From contig CAADGY010000209.1 of NCBI GenBank assembly GCA_900696665.1, positions 1-38,598 of the forward strand: a stretch of 38,598 bases of DNA. Reading direction: 5' to 3'. The notes below the pieces were generated by a model, which was given only the letters and a program-made list of their open reading frames with translations, was not told where the DNA came from and did no database searches. Made by a program: the position numbers and the translations under genes. Shown here piece by piece: positions 17,601 to 26,078 of this stretch (position 1 is the first letter of the stretch; each line of letters starts with the position of its first letter). This stretch comes from an uncultured Acidobacteriota bacterium. Lineage in GTDB: Bacteria > Acidobacteriota > Terriglobia > Bryobacterales > Bryobacteraceae.

Positions 17601-18302
17601 CTGGTGGACCTGCCGTTCGGCAAGGGCAAGCCGGTTCTCGGAAACGCGGGAAGCTGGCTAAACCGGTTGGTGGGCGGCTGGCAAGTTGCCGGTATGGGTT
17701 CGCTACAGAGCACGTACTTCGCGCTGCCAACCAACCTGTTCCCGAACGGCAATAAGATCGAAGTTTACGGTTACAAGTATCCGATCGAGGACTGCACCAG
17801 CGGAACCTGCTATCCGGGTTATCTGTGGTGGAACGGCTACATCCCAGCGTACAGGATCAACAGCAAAGATCCGGTCACCGGTAAGCCCAACGGCTACATG
17901 GGCGTTCCGGCGGATTACAAACCGGCAGTCCAACCGTTTTATCCCTATCCGGCCGACTATCTGTCACGGTCTGCGGCGACCGATCCGATGTATCCGTGGT
18001 ACGGCACCAACACCGAGTGGATCACCCTGAACAACGGGGCACACCAGCGTGTTAACTGGGGCGGACTTCCGCCCTTGCGCAACCAGTACCTCCCGAGCAC
18101 GATCCAATGGGGGTTTGACGCTTCGATCTTCAAGAACATCTCGATCACGGAGCGTTTTAAAGTCCGCCTGAATGGAGACTTTTTCAACGTGTTCAACCAT
18201 CCAGGCAATCCCAGCGGTGTCGCGAGCACTGGCTTCCTGTCCACGCGAAATTCTGGTTATTCCGCACGGCAGATCCAGTTGACGCTTCGTGTGAGCTGGT
18301 AA
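14601..18302 (+). CDS. Oar-like TonB-dependent receptor
   Basis: This is a very large outer-membrane receptor of 1233 residues. A signal peptide (LFFCIILAVLVALPAFPQA) precedes a carboxypeptidase-regulatory-like beta-sandwich (about 30-115, VNGTVRDQSSAVIPGATV...GPYRITAETPGF). Next comes a plug domain (EQSRIEALPINGRALTSLLQ, GGTNEIHGTLFE) and a long beta-barrel with alternating aromatic strands, ending in RQIQLTLRVSW with the aromatic last residue expected of barrel proteins. This is the Oar-like group greatly expanded in Acidobacteriota. The substrate is not predictable from sequence. A purine-rich aaaggagaaagg ribosome site precedes the ATG. A cobalamin-riboswitch-like element in its leader would suggest B12-linked control. 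The gene ends tail to tail with a second receptor. Confidence 0.93.
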   Translation: METSRKKASLFFCIILAVLVALPAFPQASTSAVNGTVRDQSSAVIPGATVTLTNTATNVSATTTANQVGFFLFVGVVPGPYRITAETPGFQKFEGTLTVQVQQAAVVNITLNVGQTATEVSVHDVTPVVITDSPTLGHTLEQSRIEALPINGRALTSLLQTVPGMEGTRAFGLRQMSFDMVLDGATLTDRYSWNTVTPRQPGLDSVQEFRVENNSSSAKFSRPTSIVVTTKGGTNEIHGTLFETNRNSGYGVARRRQDTWKKASFLNRNEFGFSVGGPVYLPKIYNGKNKTFWFTSTEWYREISSLTLQTSLPTQAMRDGNLAGLTNAAGNPLTMYDPWSTDSVTWSRVPYPNNQLPKNRQSPLSKYLLQYTQLPTHPEVNGFAAPNYTGSWSPFNYQWTTSSRVDHRFSEKDSFYGRYTKGSYNRIGQFYGVPSTNWEKVPGNTQSTLSPNWSLALSEVHTFSPTFFNELLVTATRTRFDVATGDPTRMYNSELGLPNPFNVKQWPGLYDLGFGGDYLFETQNGNGFYALYTILDDNATKIVGRHELQFGFHFRADQMNLLPQQQQGAGSFSWNSLGTSLYDPTTPRNNPSAVPFTGDMFANFYLGIGRYNNQLNRGMFYARSKEYAGYFQDNWRVSSRLTLNLGLRYDLFPPYYEKNNAVSSFDPSDKSVVLGAPLEKLYALGYTFPAIVNRLSDMGMKFKTYKDAGWPEHMIHTSKDGWGPRIGFAYRTGDGDKPFVLRGGYRISYFHFVMGGWAARMRMNAPMTARFYGPTGDQNQAAYSPDGIGNYLLRSVPVYISGQNTTSDMVQPTNARGLARGCCGVSAFNLDMPDPRVQDWNFTVEKEIMENTVVRAGYFGNHSSRLEQLYQYNNPTPDYVWFTTTRNPLPTGEYSNVARRFFDQTTYGTLETWQNTGWGNANGFQIEAERRYAKGYAFQLFYVMTNSMMAGGGGYSGTSPIPEVNQFLPGTVPTDKDERNAFLNYQRDISTPKHRVRWNFLVDLPFGKGKPVLGNAGSWLNRLVGGWQVAGMGSLQSTYFALPTNLFPNGNKIEVYGYKYPIEDCTSGTCYPGYLWWNGYIPAYRINSKDPVTGKPNGYMGVPADYKPAVQPFYPYPADYLSRSAATDPMYPWYGTNTEWITLNNGAHQRVNWGGLPPLRNQYLPSTIQWGFDASIFKNISITERFKVRLNGDFFNVFNHPGNPSGVASTGFLSTRNSGYSARQIQLTLRVSW

Positions 18303-18321
18303 CGACAGCTTTTTCTACTTT

Positions 18322-18358
18322 GGGCCGGAGCCGCATATTTTGGGGTTCCGGCCCTTTT
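18322..18358 (+). terminator. Rho-independent terminator after the first receptor
   Basis: gggccggagcc and ggttccggccc pair in an 11-bp GC-rich stem (one G-U pair) with an 11-nt loop, directly followed by TTTT. It lies 20 bp after the stop of the plus-strand receptor. The minus-strand receptor ends on the other side, but no T-run is present in that direction, so it mainly serves the plus-strand gene. Confidence 0.8.
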
Positions 18359-18367
18359 CTATAGTTG

Positions 18368-21300
18368 TTAGAAAACAATCTTCAAAGAGAGTTGGATTGT
18401 TCGGGGTGTCCGGGCAGAGGAGAACGCTCCGAAGTTCCGGTCCACCTGGTTGCCCTGGCTGTCGAACCGCGCCGTGGTGAACAATCCGGAAAACTGCGTG
18501 TGGTTCCACGCATTGAAAAGTTCCGTACGGAACTGGATATACCGTGATTCAGAGTACAGCGGCACTCGTTTGCTGATATTGATGTCCCAATTGTTGATTC
18601 CGGGGCCGCGTAGAATCCCCACACCGGCATTGCCGAAACCGCCTCGCGGTGTGCGGGCAAACGCCTCTTTGTTGAAGTTGCGGAAGAAAGTGCGATCGCC
18701 TTTCGGCAGATATGGATCTCCGACGACTGTAATGCGTGCGCCTTCCGAAGAGCCGGTGATGTCCGCGGCATCGACCGTGCTCATACCCGGCGTAAACGGA
18801 GAACCGCTGATGAAAGAAGTGATGCCGCTGATCTGCCAGTTGTCGAGTACCCAGGCGGTGGGCTTCCAGCCGAGACGCGTGCCAACCTTCGGCAGGTCGT
18901 ACATGTAGTTGAACACCAGTGTGTGCGTACGGTCGAACGCCAGCGGGCCATAGTTGCGCTCGCGGGCGGGGAAGTAAGGACTGACGCTCGATGTATCGGT
19001 GTCCGCCACGCCCAATGTCTTGGACCACGTATAGGCCAGGCCGAACTGAAAGTTGCTTGTCAGGCGCCGGTTGGCCGACACCTGAAGCGAATTGTAGTTG
19101 GATGAACCAACGTGCTCCTGGACAGTCAGATCACCGTACCCCATGTACGGTCTGAAGAAATTATCGGGGAGCGGGCGGGTTGGCTGGGTCGGATCAGAGT
19201 TTGCGGTGTCGAAACGCGCATACATCGCGACAGGGTTGATGTTACGCCGCAGGTAGAGATGCCGCGAAAGTGAAGCGACGTAAGAGACGTCGATCACTGA
19301 ATCGCCAATCTGCCGCTGCACGCCAAGGCTGAAGTTCATCGTGCTGGGCGTTGCGTGGTCGCCATAGAGCACACTCAGGTTCGAAGGCCCGATAGCGCCG
19401 CCGCCCTGTGCATAGTTGTCGAGATTGCCATAGTACAGCGTGGGTGTGTAAGACAGTGGCGGGTTGCCGATGGCGCTCGCGAAGGGATTGCTTTGACCCA
19501 TGTCGAAGAAGCGCCCCCATCCTCCGCGCAAAGCCGTCTTCCCGTCACCGAAGAGATCGTAGGCAAAGCCGAAGCGCGGGCCGAGCGACACCGCCGGACG
19601 CGTGTACAGACCGCGCGGATAGCCATTGACGCCTCCGACCGCGGTGCCATTAGCCGGATCGCCCGTTCCGGGCACAAACTGTCCAATCAGCGGAGCGAAC
19701 GCCAACTCGCCCGTAAGCGGGTTTTGTGCGACCCGGGATCCGGCGGCATTGCGCGCCGGACGGTAGAGGGCCGGCGCCATGGCCGGATTGAATAGCGCCG
19801 GATCGAGAGTGGCCGCCATGTTATTCAACTCTTTAATCGGTGGCATGTGGTAGAACCTAACGCCGAAGTCGAGCGTCAAGCGGCGGCTTACTTTCCAGTT
19901 ATCCTGCACATACCACTCCGCCGCCCAGTAGTGCTGCTTACTATCTACGCGTAACTGCGCTTCCTGATACGATTGGAAGTAACCTAACAGCGCGTTCGCA
20001 AAGCCGTGTCCGGCATCAAAGGGGTTATTTGTATCCCGCCCAAAGTTGAAACTACCCCGAATGGGACCGGCGAGGGGCGCCTCCACGTACGTCCGCTCGA
20101 TGAAGATACCCGTTTTGAAATTATGCGAACCGAAGACCTTACTCAAGTTGTTCTGGACCGAGTAAACGGGGTTGCGGTAACGGTTCGGCAGAGAGTTCTG
20201 AAGATGATAATTCACTGAATTTACAGGAGTGCCTCCGAAGCTGATACTGGGGCCATGGTCGGAGTACCGGTCAGGATCGCTGAACCACTGCGCCGGGTTG
20301 CCCAGGTTGGCGCGTCCGGCAACGCTGGGATCGAGTAAGTCGAAGTCGCGATTTACTTTTGTAAAGCCGAAGATGGTTTCATTCACCATGGTGGGCGAAA
20401 AGGTCTTCGTCGCATGCACGACATGGCCGAGGCCATATCGTAGTTGTTCAATAGGCGTCAGAAAGTAGTTAATGTTGCCGGTTTGCCACGAGCCCCAAGG
20501 GTGCAGCAGGTTATCCCGGTCCTTACCGAAACGGTAATACAGGCGGAAGGTAGGGGACACATTGCTGTCGATGCGCAACATGTCGTTGCGGCGTGGCGTT
20601 CCTCCGCTATACTGCGACCGGTAGTTCCAGCGATGGACATCGTTCGGATTCGGGTCGTGATAATTCGGAAGTGGAAGAAACTCCAGCATGGACAGTCCCA
20701 GCGCATTGATGCGGGTCGCAGGGATGACATTGTTCGGAAACGGCTGTCCCGTGAGCGGGTCGCGGATCGGGATACGCGCGCCGTTCACATCGTAGCTTTG
20801 TGAAAAATCGCCTTTGCGCTCCCGTTCGGTCGGCATGTTTACGAAACGCGTGCCGTAGTCTCTCTTGACGCCGGTGAACTCCTGCGACCAGAAGAAGAAA
20901 AACTTCTCCTTCGAAGTGTTGAATTTGCCCGGAATAAAGATAGGCCCGCCAATCGAGTAGCCGCTGATGCGGTAACGATAGGGCGATTTCGGTGTTTTGG
21001 TCCGGTTGTTAAAAAAGCTATTGGCATTGAGGCTCTCATGGCGGTAGAAGTTGTAAGCGGAGCCGTGGAACGACTGTGTGCCCGACTTGGTGATGGTTGT
21101 AATGGCGCCGCCGCTGTTGCGGCCGTACTCCGCCTGGTAATTACTCGTCAGAATACGAACCTCCGCGATGGAGTCCATGTTCGGCATGAACGGCATGCTT
21201 CCATTTGAATGCGTGTCGTGCGCGGTGACGCCGTCCACCGTAAAGTTCTTCTGATTGTCTCGCGCCCCATTTATGTAAATGCCCGCGTTTGACGCGGTCG

Positions 21301-21811
21301 TGGTTGCCTCACGCGCCGAATTCGTGTCCACAACGCCGGGTATTGTCTGCATCAAGGCAAAAAAATCCCGTCCTTTAAGCGCCAGATCGTTGACTTGCAG
21401 GCCGGTGACAACCCCGGATTTTTCAGCGCTCGAAAGTTGAAGCGCAGCCGCCTCGGCAGTGACGCTGATGGCTTCCCTGACCTCACCGATCTGCATCGTG
21501 ACGTTGCCCAGGCTCCGGACCTCGCTCGAAGTCACGACGATATCCCTCATCTGAAGCGTTCTGAAACCGGCATTGGTAATCTCCAGCCTGTAGGTCCCCG
21601 ATGGAACGACGGGAAAAACGAACCGCCCGTCGGCTCCTGAAGGCGCACTCAGAGCGGCGCCCGTGGATTGATTGGTGAGTGTGCACGAAGCGCCTGGAAT
21701 TCCGGCGCCGCTGGGATCCACCAGCGTTCCGTTGACGGAACTCGACGTGCCCTGTGCGAACAAAACTGCGCCACAAAGCAAAAAAAGTGTACCGCAATGC
21801 AGGGAATTCAT
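18368..21811 (-). CDS. Oar-like TonB-dependent receptor
   Basis: This is a second large receptor of 1147 residues. It has a signal peptide (MNSLHCGTLFLLCGAVLFAQ) and a carboxypeptidase-regulatory-like domain (about 25-105, VNGTLVDPSGAGIPGASCTL, SGTYRLEITNAGF). The plug follows (VNDLALKGRDFFALMQTIPG, GRNSGGAITTITKSGT), then a beta-barrel ending in IQLSLKIVF. It belongs to the same broad family as the neighbour at 14601 but is clearly divergent, so these are not recent duplicates. ATG 21811 has an aaggggc ribosome site and begins the signal peptide, so the 20 extra upstream codons are left out. A sigma-70-like promoter (TTGACA-17-TACTGT) lies 30-60 bp upstream. The substrate is unknown; export of TonB-linked polymers or uptake of large solutes is typical for the family. 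Confidence 0.93.
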   Translation of the reverse strand: MNSLHCGTLFLLCGAVLFAQGTSSSVNGTLVDPSGAGIPGASCTLTNQSTGAALSAPSGADGRFVFPVVPSGTYRLEITNAGFRTLQMRDIVVTSSEVRSLGNVTMQIGEVREAISVTAEAAALQLSSAEKSGVVTGLQVNDLALKGRDFFALMQTIPGVVDTNSAREATTTASNAGIYINGARDNQKNFTVDGVTAHDTHSNGSMPFMPNMDSIAEVRILTSNYQAEYGRNSGGAITTITKSGTQSFHGSAYNFYRHESLNANSFFNNRTKTPKSPYRYRISGYSIGGPIFIPGKFNTSKEKFFFFWSQEFTGVKRDYGTRFVNMPTERERKGDFSQSYDVNGARIPIRDPLTGQPFPNNVIPATRINALGLSMLEFLPLPNYHDPNPNDVHRWNYRSQYSGGTPRRNDMLRIDSNVSPTFRLYYRFGKDRDNLLHPWGSWQTGNINYFLTPIEQLRYGLGHVVHATKTFSPTMVNETIFGFTKVNRDFDLLDPSVAGRANLGNPAQWFSDPDRYSDHGPSISFGGTPVNSVNYHLQNSLPNRYRNPVYSVQNNLSKVFGSHNFKTGIFIERTYVEAPLAGPIRGSFNFGRDTNNPFDAGHGFANALLGYFQSYQEAQLRVDSKQHYWAAEWYVQDNWKVSRRLTLDFGVRFYHMPPIKELNNMAATLDPALFNPAMAPALYRPARNAAGSRVAQNPLTGELAFAPLIGQFVPGTGDPANGTAVGGVNGYPRGLYTRPAVSLGPRFGFAYDLFGDGKTALRGGWGRFFDMGQSNPFASAIGNPPLSYTPTLYYGNLDNYAQGGGAIGPSNLSVLYGDHATPSTMNFSLGVQRQIGDSVIDVSYVASLSRHLYLRRNINPVAMYARFDTANSDPTQPTRPLPDNFFRPYMGYGDLTVQEHVGSSNYNSLQVSANRRLTSNFQFGLAYTWSKTLGVADTDTSSVSPYFPARERNYGPLAFDRTHTLVFNYMYDLPKVGTRLGWKPTAWVLDNWQISGITSFISGSPFTPGMSTVDAADITGSSEGARITVVGDPYLPKGDRTFFRNFNKEAFARTPRGGFGNAGVGILRGPGINNWDINISKRVPLYSESRYIQFRTELFNAWNHTQFSGLFTTARFDSQGNQVDRNFGAFSSARTPRTIQLSLKIVF

Positions 21812-21842
21812 TGTAAACGCCCCTTGTTTGAAGATGGAATTT

Positions 21843-21871
21843 ACAGTATTAAACTCAGGGATTCGTGTCAA
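21843..21871 (-). promoter_or_regulatory. Sigma-70-like promoter of the second receptor
   Basis: On the minus strand a perfect TTGACA (21866-21871) is followed by a 17-bp spacer and TACTGT (21843-21848). Transcription would start about 25 nt before the ATG at 21811. The -35 is canonical; the -10 matches only in part. Confidence 0.5.
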
Positions 21872-21896
21872 CAGCCGGAAAAAAGTGCCAGAGGAC

Positions 21897-23642
21897 TCAG
21901 GCGCCGTGCTCTGTTTGGAGCCGTACGTCTTTCAACACGGCGCACCAGCCAGGCAGCCCGCGGTTTGAGGCGTAGAAATCGTCTTCGACGCAGATGACCG
22001 CGTCGATGGTTGTGCCGTCGCGCAGCGCGGTTGCGCGTTCGGCGAAATTCCAGGCCTTCAGCAGGAGATTCCGGCCATTTTGGCGAAGGTTGAGACGGAC
22101 GTGCTTCCCGTTGAGGATGACGGGTTCGCCGCACACTGTCAGTCCACGGACCGCGAACAGCGGCGCGGGGTTTCCGAAACCGAATGGCGCAAGGTTCAGA
22201 ACCTCGGCCATACTCGCATCGGTGATCTCGCTCAGGGATAATTCCGCGTCCACTTCAACGGTAGGCCGTAGGTCGTCCGGCTTCAGACAGCCGGCTGCGT
22301 AGGCATTGAGCCGGTCCCGGAATTCGGCAATCCTAGAAACGGGTAAAGCGAGTCCCGCTGCTTGCCGGTGTCCGCCGAAGCGTGTGAAGAGATCCGGCAT
22401 GGACTCGAGCGCTTCCAGCAGATGGAACGGGTGAACGCTGCGGCCGGATCCTTGCGCTTCCCCGTTCTCTTCTTCACTGAGCACGATAACGGGGCGGTGG
22501 AATCGTTCCACCAGGCGGCTGGCGACAATACCCACAACACCCCGGTGCCACTCGCGTCCGGCAAAGACCAGTGCCATCTGGCTATCGGTGACGGGCACGC
22601 GCGAACATTCTTCCAAAATGGTTTGGACGATCTCCGACTCCGCCTGTTGCCGGTCCTGGTTGAGCGCATGCAACTGCCCGGCGATGTGCCGTGCCTCCTC
22701 CGGATCGCCGGTGAGGAAAAGCCGGACGGCATCGTCGGCGCTCGCCATGCGGCCGGCGGCATTCATGCGAGGGGCGACGCGGAACGCGATCTGGCCGGCC
22801 GAGGGACACGCGCCGGCTGTGAATCCGGCCACTTCGAGCAACGCCCGAAGACCAGGATTACGGACATTACGAAGCCCCTCCAGTCCATGGCGCACAATGA
22901 TACGGTTCTCACCCGTCAAAGGGACCACATCGGCGATGGTGGCGATCGCCACCAGTTTCAGGAACGACTCGCTCAGCCGTTGAACTCTACCGGGGGGCCA
23001 CCTCAGTCTGCTGAACAGCCCCTGCACCAATTTAAACGCTACGCCTGCTCCACAGAGATTCTTCTCCGGATAAGAGCAGTCGCGGCGGTTCGGATTGAGG
23101 ATCGCGAGCGCACGCGGCAGTTCGGCTTCAGGCAGGTGATGATCCGTAACAATCACGTCGACGCCAAGCGCTTCCGCACGTGCGACCACATCTTCCGCGC
23201 GGATGCCTGTATCGACGCTGACAATCAATCTGATGCCTTCGCTGGCGGCCCGGTCTATCACTTCCGGACGCATCCCATAGCCGTCGCGCAGCCGGTGCGG
23301 CACATGGTAAGTGGCCTCGCCGCCGGCAAGTTCAATGGCCTTTTTCAGAACTACGATGGAAGCGGTTCCGTCTACGTCGTAATCCCCATAGAGCAGAATC
23401 CTTTCACGATTCCGCACAGCGGCCAGCAAGCGCTCGACGGCGCGCGTCATGTCCGTCATCAGAAAGGGGTCGCAGAGGTCGTCGAGCGAAGGCCGCAAAA
23501 ACCGGCTTGCTTCCGAGGGGTCTGTGTAACCGCGGCTGTAGAGCACGCGGGCAGCGGGAAGCCGAACGTCTAAAGCCTGGGCCAGCCGCGCGATCTCGTC
23601 CTTCGCGGGGGCGGGCACTATCCAGCGGGCGGCGTTCACCAT
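21897..23642 (-). CDS. recJ: Single-stranded-DNA exonuclease RecJ
   Basis: RecJ degrades single-stranded DNA 5' to 3' in recombination and mismatch repair. The 581-residue product carries the DHH phosphoesterase motifs in order: LLYGDYDVDGT (I), VSVDTGI (II), VTDHHLP (III), ILNPNR (IV), GAGVAFKLVQ, and the AFRVAPRMNAAGRM block. The DHHA1 domain follows with FGGHRQAAGLAL, and the C-terminal OB-like domain comes last. Length matches RecJ of about 560-580 residues. It is the last gene of the minus-strand run that starts with the BMC shell gene, 30 bp after the 161-residue unknown protein. Confidence 0.95.
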   Translation of the reverse strand: MVNAARWIVPAPAKDEIARLAQALDVRLPAARVLYSRGYTDPSEASRFLRPSLDDLCDPFLMTDMTRAVERLLAAVRNRERILLYGDYDVDGTASIVVLKKAIELAGGEATYHVPHRLRDGYGMRPEVIDRAASEGIRLIVSVDTGIRAEDVVARAEALGVDVIVTDHHLPEAELPRALAILNPNRRDCSYPEKNLCGAGVAFKLVQGLFSRLRWPPGRVQRLSESFLKLVAIATIADVVPLTGENRIIVRHGLEGLRNVRNPGLRALLEVAGFTAGACPSAGQIAFRVAPRMNAAGRMASADDAVRLFLTGDPEEARHIAGQLHALNQDRQQAESEIVQTILEECSRVPVTDSQMALVFAGREWHRGVVGIVASRLVERFHRPVIVLSEEENGEAQGSGRSVHPFHLLEALESMPDLFTRFGGHRQAAGLALPVSRIAEFRDRLNAYAAGCLKPDDLRPTVEVDAELSLSEITDASMAEVLNLAPFGFGNPAPLFAVRGLTVCGEPVILNGKHVRLNLRQNGRNLLLKAWNFAERATALRDGTTIDAVICVEDDFYASNRGLPGWCAVLKDVRLQTEHGA

Positions 23643-23672
23643 CGCGGTGGCTGCCGGTGGAGTATCACGGCT

Positions 23673-24158
23673 TCAATTCCTCGAGAAGTACCCGCCCATC
23701 GGGTCTTCTTCTTCGTCGTCGTCAGCGAAGGCGGAATCGATGTCACTCGATATGGAGAGGAACTCGGCGAACCAGTCCGTGTGGAGATGGAACATGAAAT
23801 CGCGTCCCTGCACCTGAAACGATAACTCGACGACACAGGTGAACCCTTCGTAGTCACGCAAGTCCTCCAGCCGCCGCCGGTAGGTGCGCCCCTCCTCTAC
23901 GGCGAGATCGGACGCATCCAGATCGTCAATCACGGAATCCACCTGGCTTGACGTGAATTGCCAGTGATGAAAAACGATGAGCGAGATACCCAGCCTGGCA
24001 GCCACATCGATGAACTCTCTGAAATCCGGACGCCCGCGGGTGTCCCAATGTGTAACGGGCGATGGCTCGGATCCCGTGGCGGCGTAGAACACGACGAAAT
24101 TACGCCGGTTCAGTTCATCCACGATCTCGGTCTTGAGCGCATCGAGGTTCTGTTTCAT
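23673..24158 (-). CDS. Unknown protein coupled to the BMC dehydrogenase
   Basis: This is a 161-residue soluble protein I do not recognise. Its start overlaps the stop of the aldehyde dehydrogenase gene (ATGA), which implies translational coupling. The N-terminal half looks like an alpha/beta domain (LKTEIVDELNRRNFVVFYAA, FIDVAARLGISLIVFHHWQF, with adjacent His residues). The second half has DDLDASDLAVEEGRTYRRRL, a beta-rich CVVELSFQVQGRDFMFHLHT, and a very acidic tail (FADDDEEEDPMGGYF). No signal peptide or membrane segment is seen. The coupling suggests a role with the microcompartment enzyme, but recJ also follows within 30 bp, so it could be unrelated. Codon use looks like that of its neighbours. 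Confidence 0.8.
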   Translation of the reverse strand: MKQNLDALKTEIVDELNRRNFVVFYAATGSEPSPVTHWDTRGRPDFREFIDVAARLGISLIVFHHWQFTSSQVDSVIDDLDASDLAVEEGRTYRRRLEDLRDYEGFTCVVELSFQVQGRDFMFHLHTDWFAEFLSISSDIDSAFADDDEEEDPMGGYFSRN

Positions 24159-26020
24159 GATCTCTCCGCCATCACCAGTGTGTCATGCCGGGCCGCGAGT
24201 TCCCGTGCCGCCGGTGTGACGATTGTCTTCGGCCCGATGAAGATTTTCCTTGCCTGCTGCACAGCAGCGCGAACGTCCGCTTCACAGACGAAATCGACGA
24301 TCCGGACCTCCGGCTGCGGGATGGAGGGCTCGGGAGCCGGTTGATCCGCGGACGTCACAGGACAGGAATCCGCACATCCGCAGTTTGCAAGAGCTGATTT
24401 CTGTGCCGGGGCACTTCGCCTTTTTAAGAACCGATCGACGACATTGGCGGCCACGTTGCTGATGTTCGAGGCCGTCACGGGCGCGGCGAGCGCCTCGCGC
24501 GCGGGCTCCGGCTCCATCCTGCTGCCTTGCACTGGAAAGCCTCGCTGTTCCAGGTATTTCTCAACGGCCGCGATCACCGTAGACCGGTCGACGGAAGCCA
24601 GGGCGCCGGAAGCGGGAGCGCGCGAACTCACTTCCTGCGGAACGTCAGGGACGCGCAGAACGTCTTCCGCCTTTCGAATCGCGTACGCGATCCGCTTCGT
24701 ATTGATCAGGTGCAGCGGGCCGACATTATCGCCGGTGATGTTGCCGGCCATCGCCCCACAGCCAAGTGTCATGGAGGGTAAAATCCCCGTGGTGATGCCC
24801 GTGGAGCCTTGCGGAGCGGATGTATTCACCAGAACGCGCATTGCGGGCATCCGCATTCCGAAATCGCGTATGCGCTCCTCGTCTTTCGAATAGATGACAC
24901 ATGTGTGTCCCAATCCGCCGAAGCGCAGAACCGCCTCGCAGGTGTCCATCGCGGCGTTGAAATCCGCGACAAAATACAATGACAGAACCGGTGAGAGCTT
25001 CTCCGCCGAAAGCGGATGCTCCTTGCCCACACCGTCCAATTCCACCGCGAGGATAGAAGTGTCTTCCGGGACTTCAAAGCCCGCCATTCTCGCAATGGTG
25101 GTGGGCGCCTGTCCCACGCATTTCGGGTTGACGGTCCAGTTCGGAGTGATCAGGAGTTCACCCAGCGCCTGCTTCTGCTGTTCGTTACAGAGATACGCCT
25201 TCTGCGCCTTGAGTTGTTTCAGAACCTGCTCGCGCAAATCCCGGCCGGCGACCAGTGCCTGTTCGCTTGAGCAGACCGTTCCATAATCGAAAGCCTTGCC
25301 GGCAACCACGTTGGCGATAGCCTGAGGAATGTCCGCGGTCTTTTCGATAAGCACCGGAACATTGCCCGGACCTACGCCAAACGCCGGTTTCCCGCTGGAG
25401 TACGCCGCCCGCACAATGCCGCTGCCACCCGTGGATAGAATCACCCCGGTACGCTTGTGGGTCATCAACGCCTTGGTAGCGTCCATGTTCGCCTTTTCAA
25501 GGCACTGGATGATGCCCTCCGGCGCACCAGCCTCAACCGCCGCACGGTGCATCAGGGCCGCGGTGTGACAGGTGCATTTCTGTGCCCGGGGGTGCGGACT
25601 TAGGACGATGCCATTGCCGGCCTTGAGGGAAATGATGGACTTGTAGATGACCGTCGAAGTGGGGTTGGTGGTAGGAACAATCGCAGCGACGATACCGGCC
25701 GGTACGCCGATCTCCACCACCTTCTGCTCGGGAATCTCACGCAGAACTCCGACAGTTTTCATGCTGCGGATGGAGCGTGGCAGCAAGTCCGCGCAGAGAA
25801 GGTTCTTGGCGAGTTTGTCCTTGACGTTCCCGTACCCGGTTTCTTCTACGGCCATTCGGGCCAAATCTAAGGCATGTTCCCTTCCGGCCGCACCCATGGC
25901 CTCGACAATGGCGTCTATCTGAGCCTGCGAGTATGCTCTGTACTTCTGCCATGCGGCATACGCAGCCTCCACCTTGCCGCGAACCTCTTGTATCGCGATG
26001 AGGTCTTGATCGTGGATCAT
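24155..26020 (-). CDS. CoA-acylating aldehyde dehydrogenase with extended C-terminus
   Basis: This enzyme oxidises a short aldehyde to acyl-CoA with NAD+ and CoA. The first 460 of 621 residues match the EutE/PduP/AdhE-type family: VPTTNPTSTVIYKSIISLKA, STGGSGIVRAAYSSGKPAFG, GVGPGNVPV, and the catalytic Cys250 in FDYGTVCSSEQ. The last 160 residues are unusual: a Ser/Ala/Pro linker, an amphipathic helix (RSTVIAAVEKYLEQRG, 479-494), a second helix (NISNVAANVVDRFLKRR, 519-535), a Cys cluster (CGCADSC), a Pro/Ala linker, and a terminal module with IVTPAAR (600-606). Amphipathic helices after such linkers are typical encapsulation peptides for bacterial microcompartments. A BMC-H shell gene lies 58 bp upstream in the same operon. 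The aldehyde source is not encoded here. Confidence 0.9.
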   Translation of the reverse strand: MIHDQDLIAIQEVRGKVEAAYAAWQKYRAYSQAQIDAIVEAMGAAGREHALDLARMAVEETGYGNVKDKLAKNLLCADLLPRSIRSMKTVGVLREIPEQKVVEIGVPAGIVAAIVPTTNPTSTVIYKSIISLKAGNGIVLSPHPRAQKCTCHTAALMHRAAVEAGAPEGIIQCLEKANMDATKALMTHKRTGVILSTGGSGIVRAAYSSGKPAFGVGPGNVPVLIEKTADIPQAIANVVAGKAFDYGTVCSSEQALVAGRDLREQVLKQLKAQKAYLCNEQQKQALGELLITPNWTVNPKCVGQAPTTIARMAGFEVPEDTSILAVELDGVGKEHPLSAEKLSPVLSLYFVADFNAAMDTCEAVLRFGGLGHTCVIYSKDEERIRDFGMRMPAMRVLVNTSAPQGSTGITTGILPSMTLGCGAMAGNITGDNVGPLHLINTKRIAYAIRKAEDVLRVPDVPQEVSSRAPASGALASVDRSTVIAAVEKYLEQRGFPVQGSRMEPEPAREALAAPVTASNISNVAANVVDRFLKRRSAPAQKSALANCGCADSCPVTSADQPAPEPSIPQPEVRIVDFVCEADVRAAVQQARKIFIGPKTIVTPAARELAARHDTLVMAERS

Positions 26021-26078
26021 TACCGGATCTGACTACAATGCCTGACGCAGGCGCCCGGATCTCGTGTCCGGACCTGCT

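Noticed and set aside
22362..23573. 403-codon plus-strand frame within recJ
   Set aside because: Shadow of recJ, in which all DHH motifs are in the minus-strand frame.
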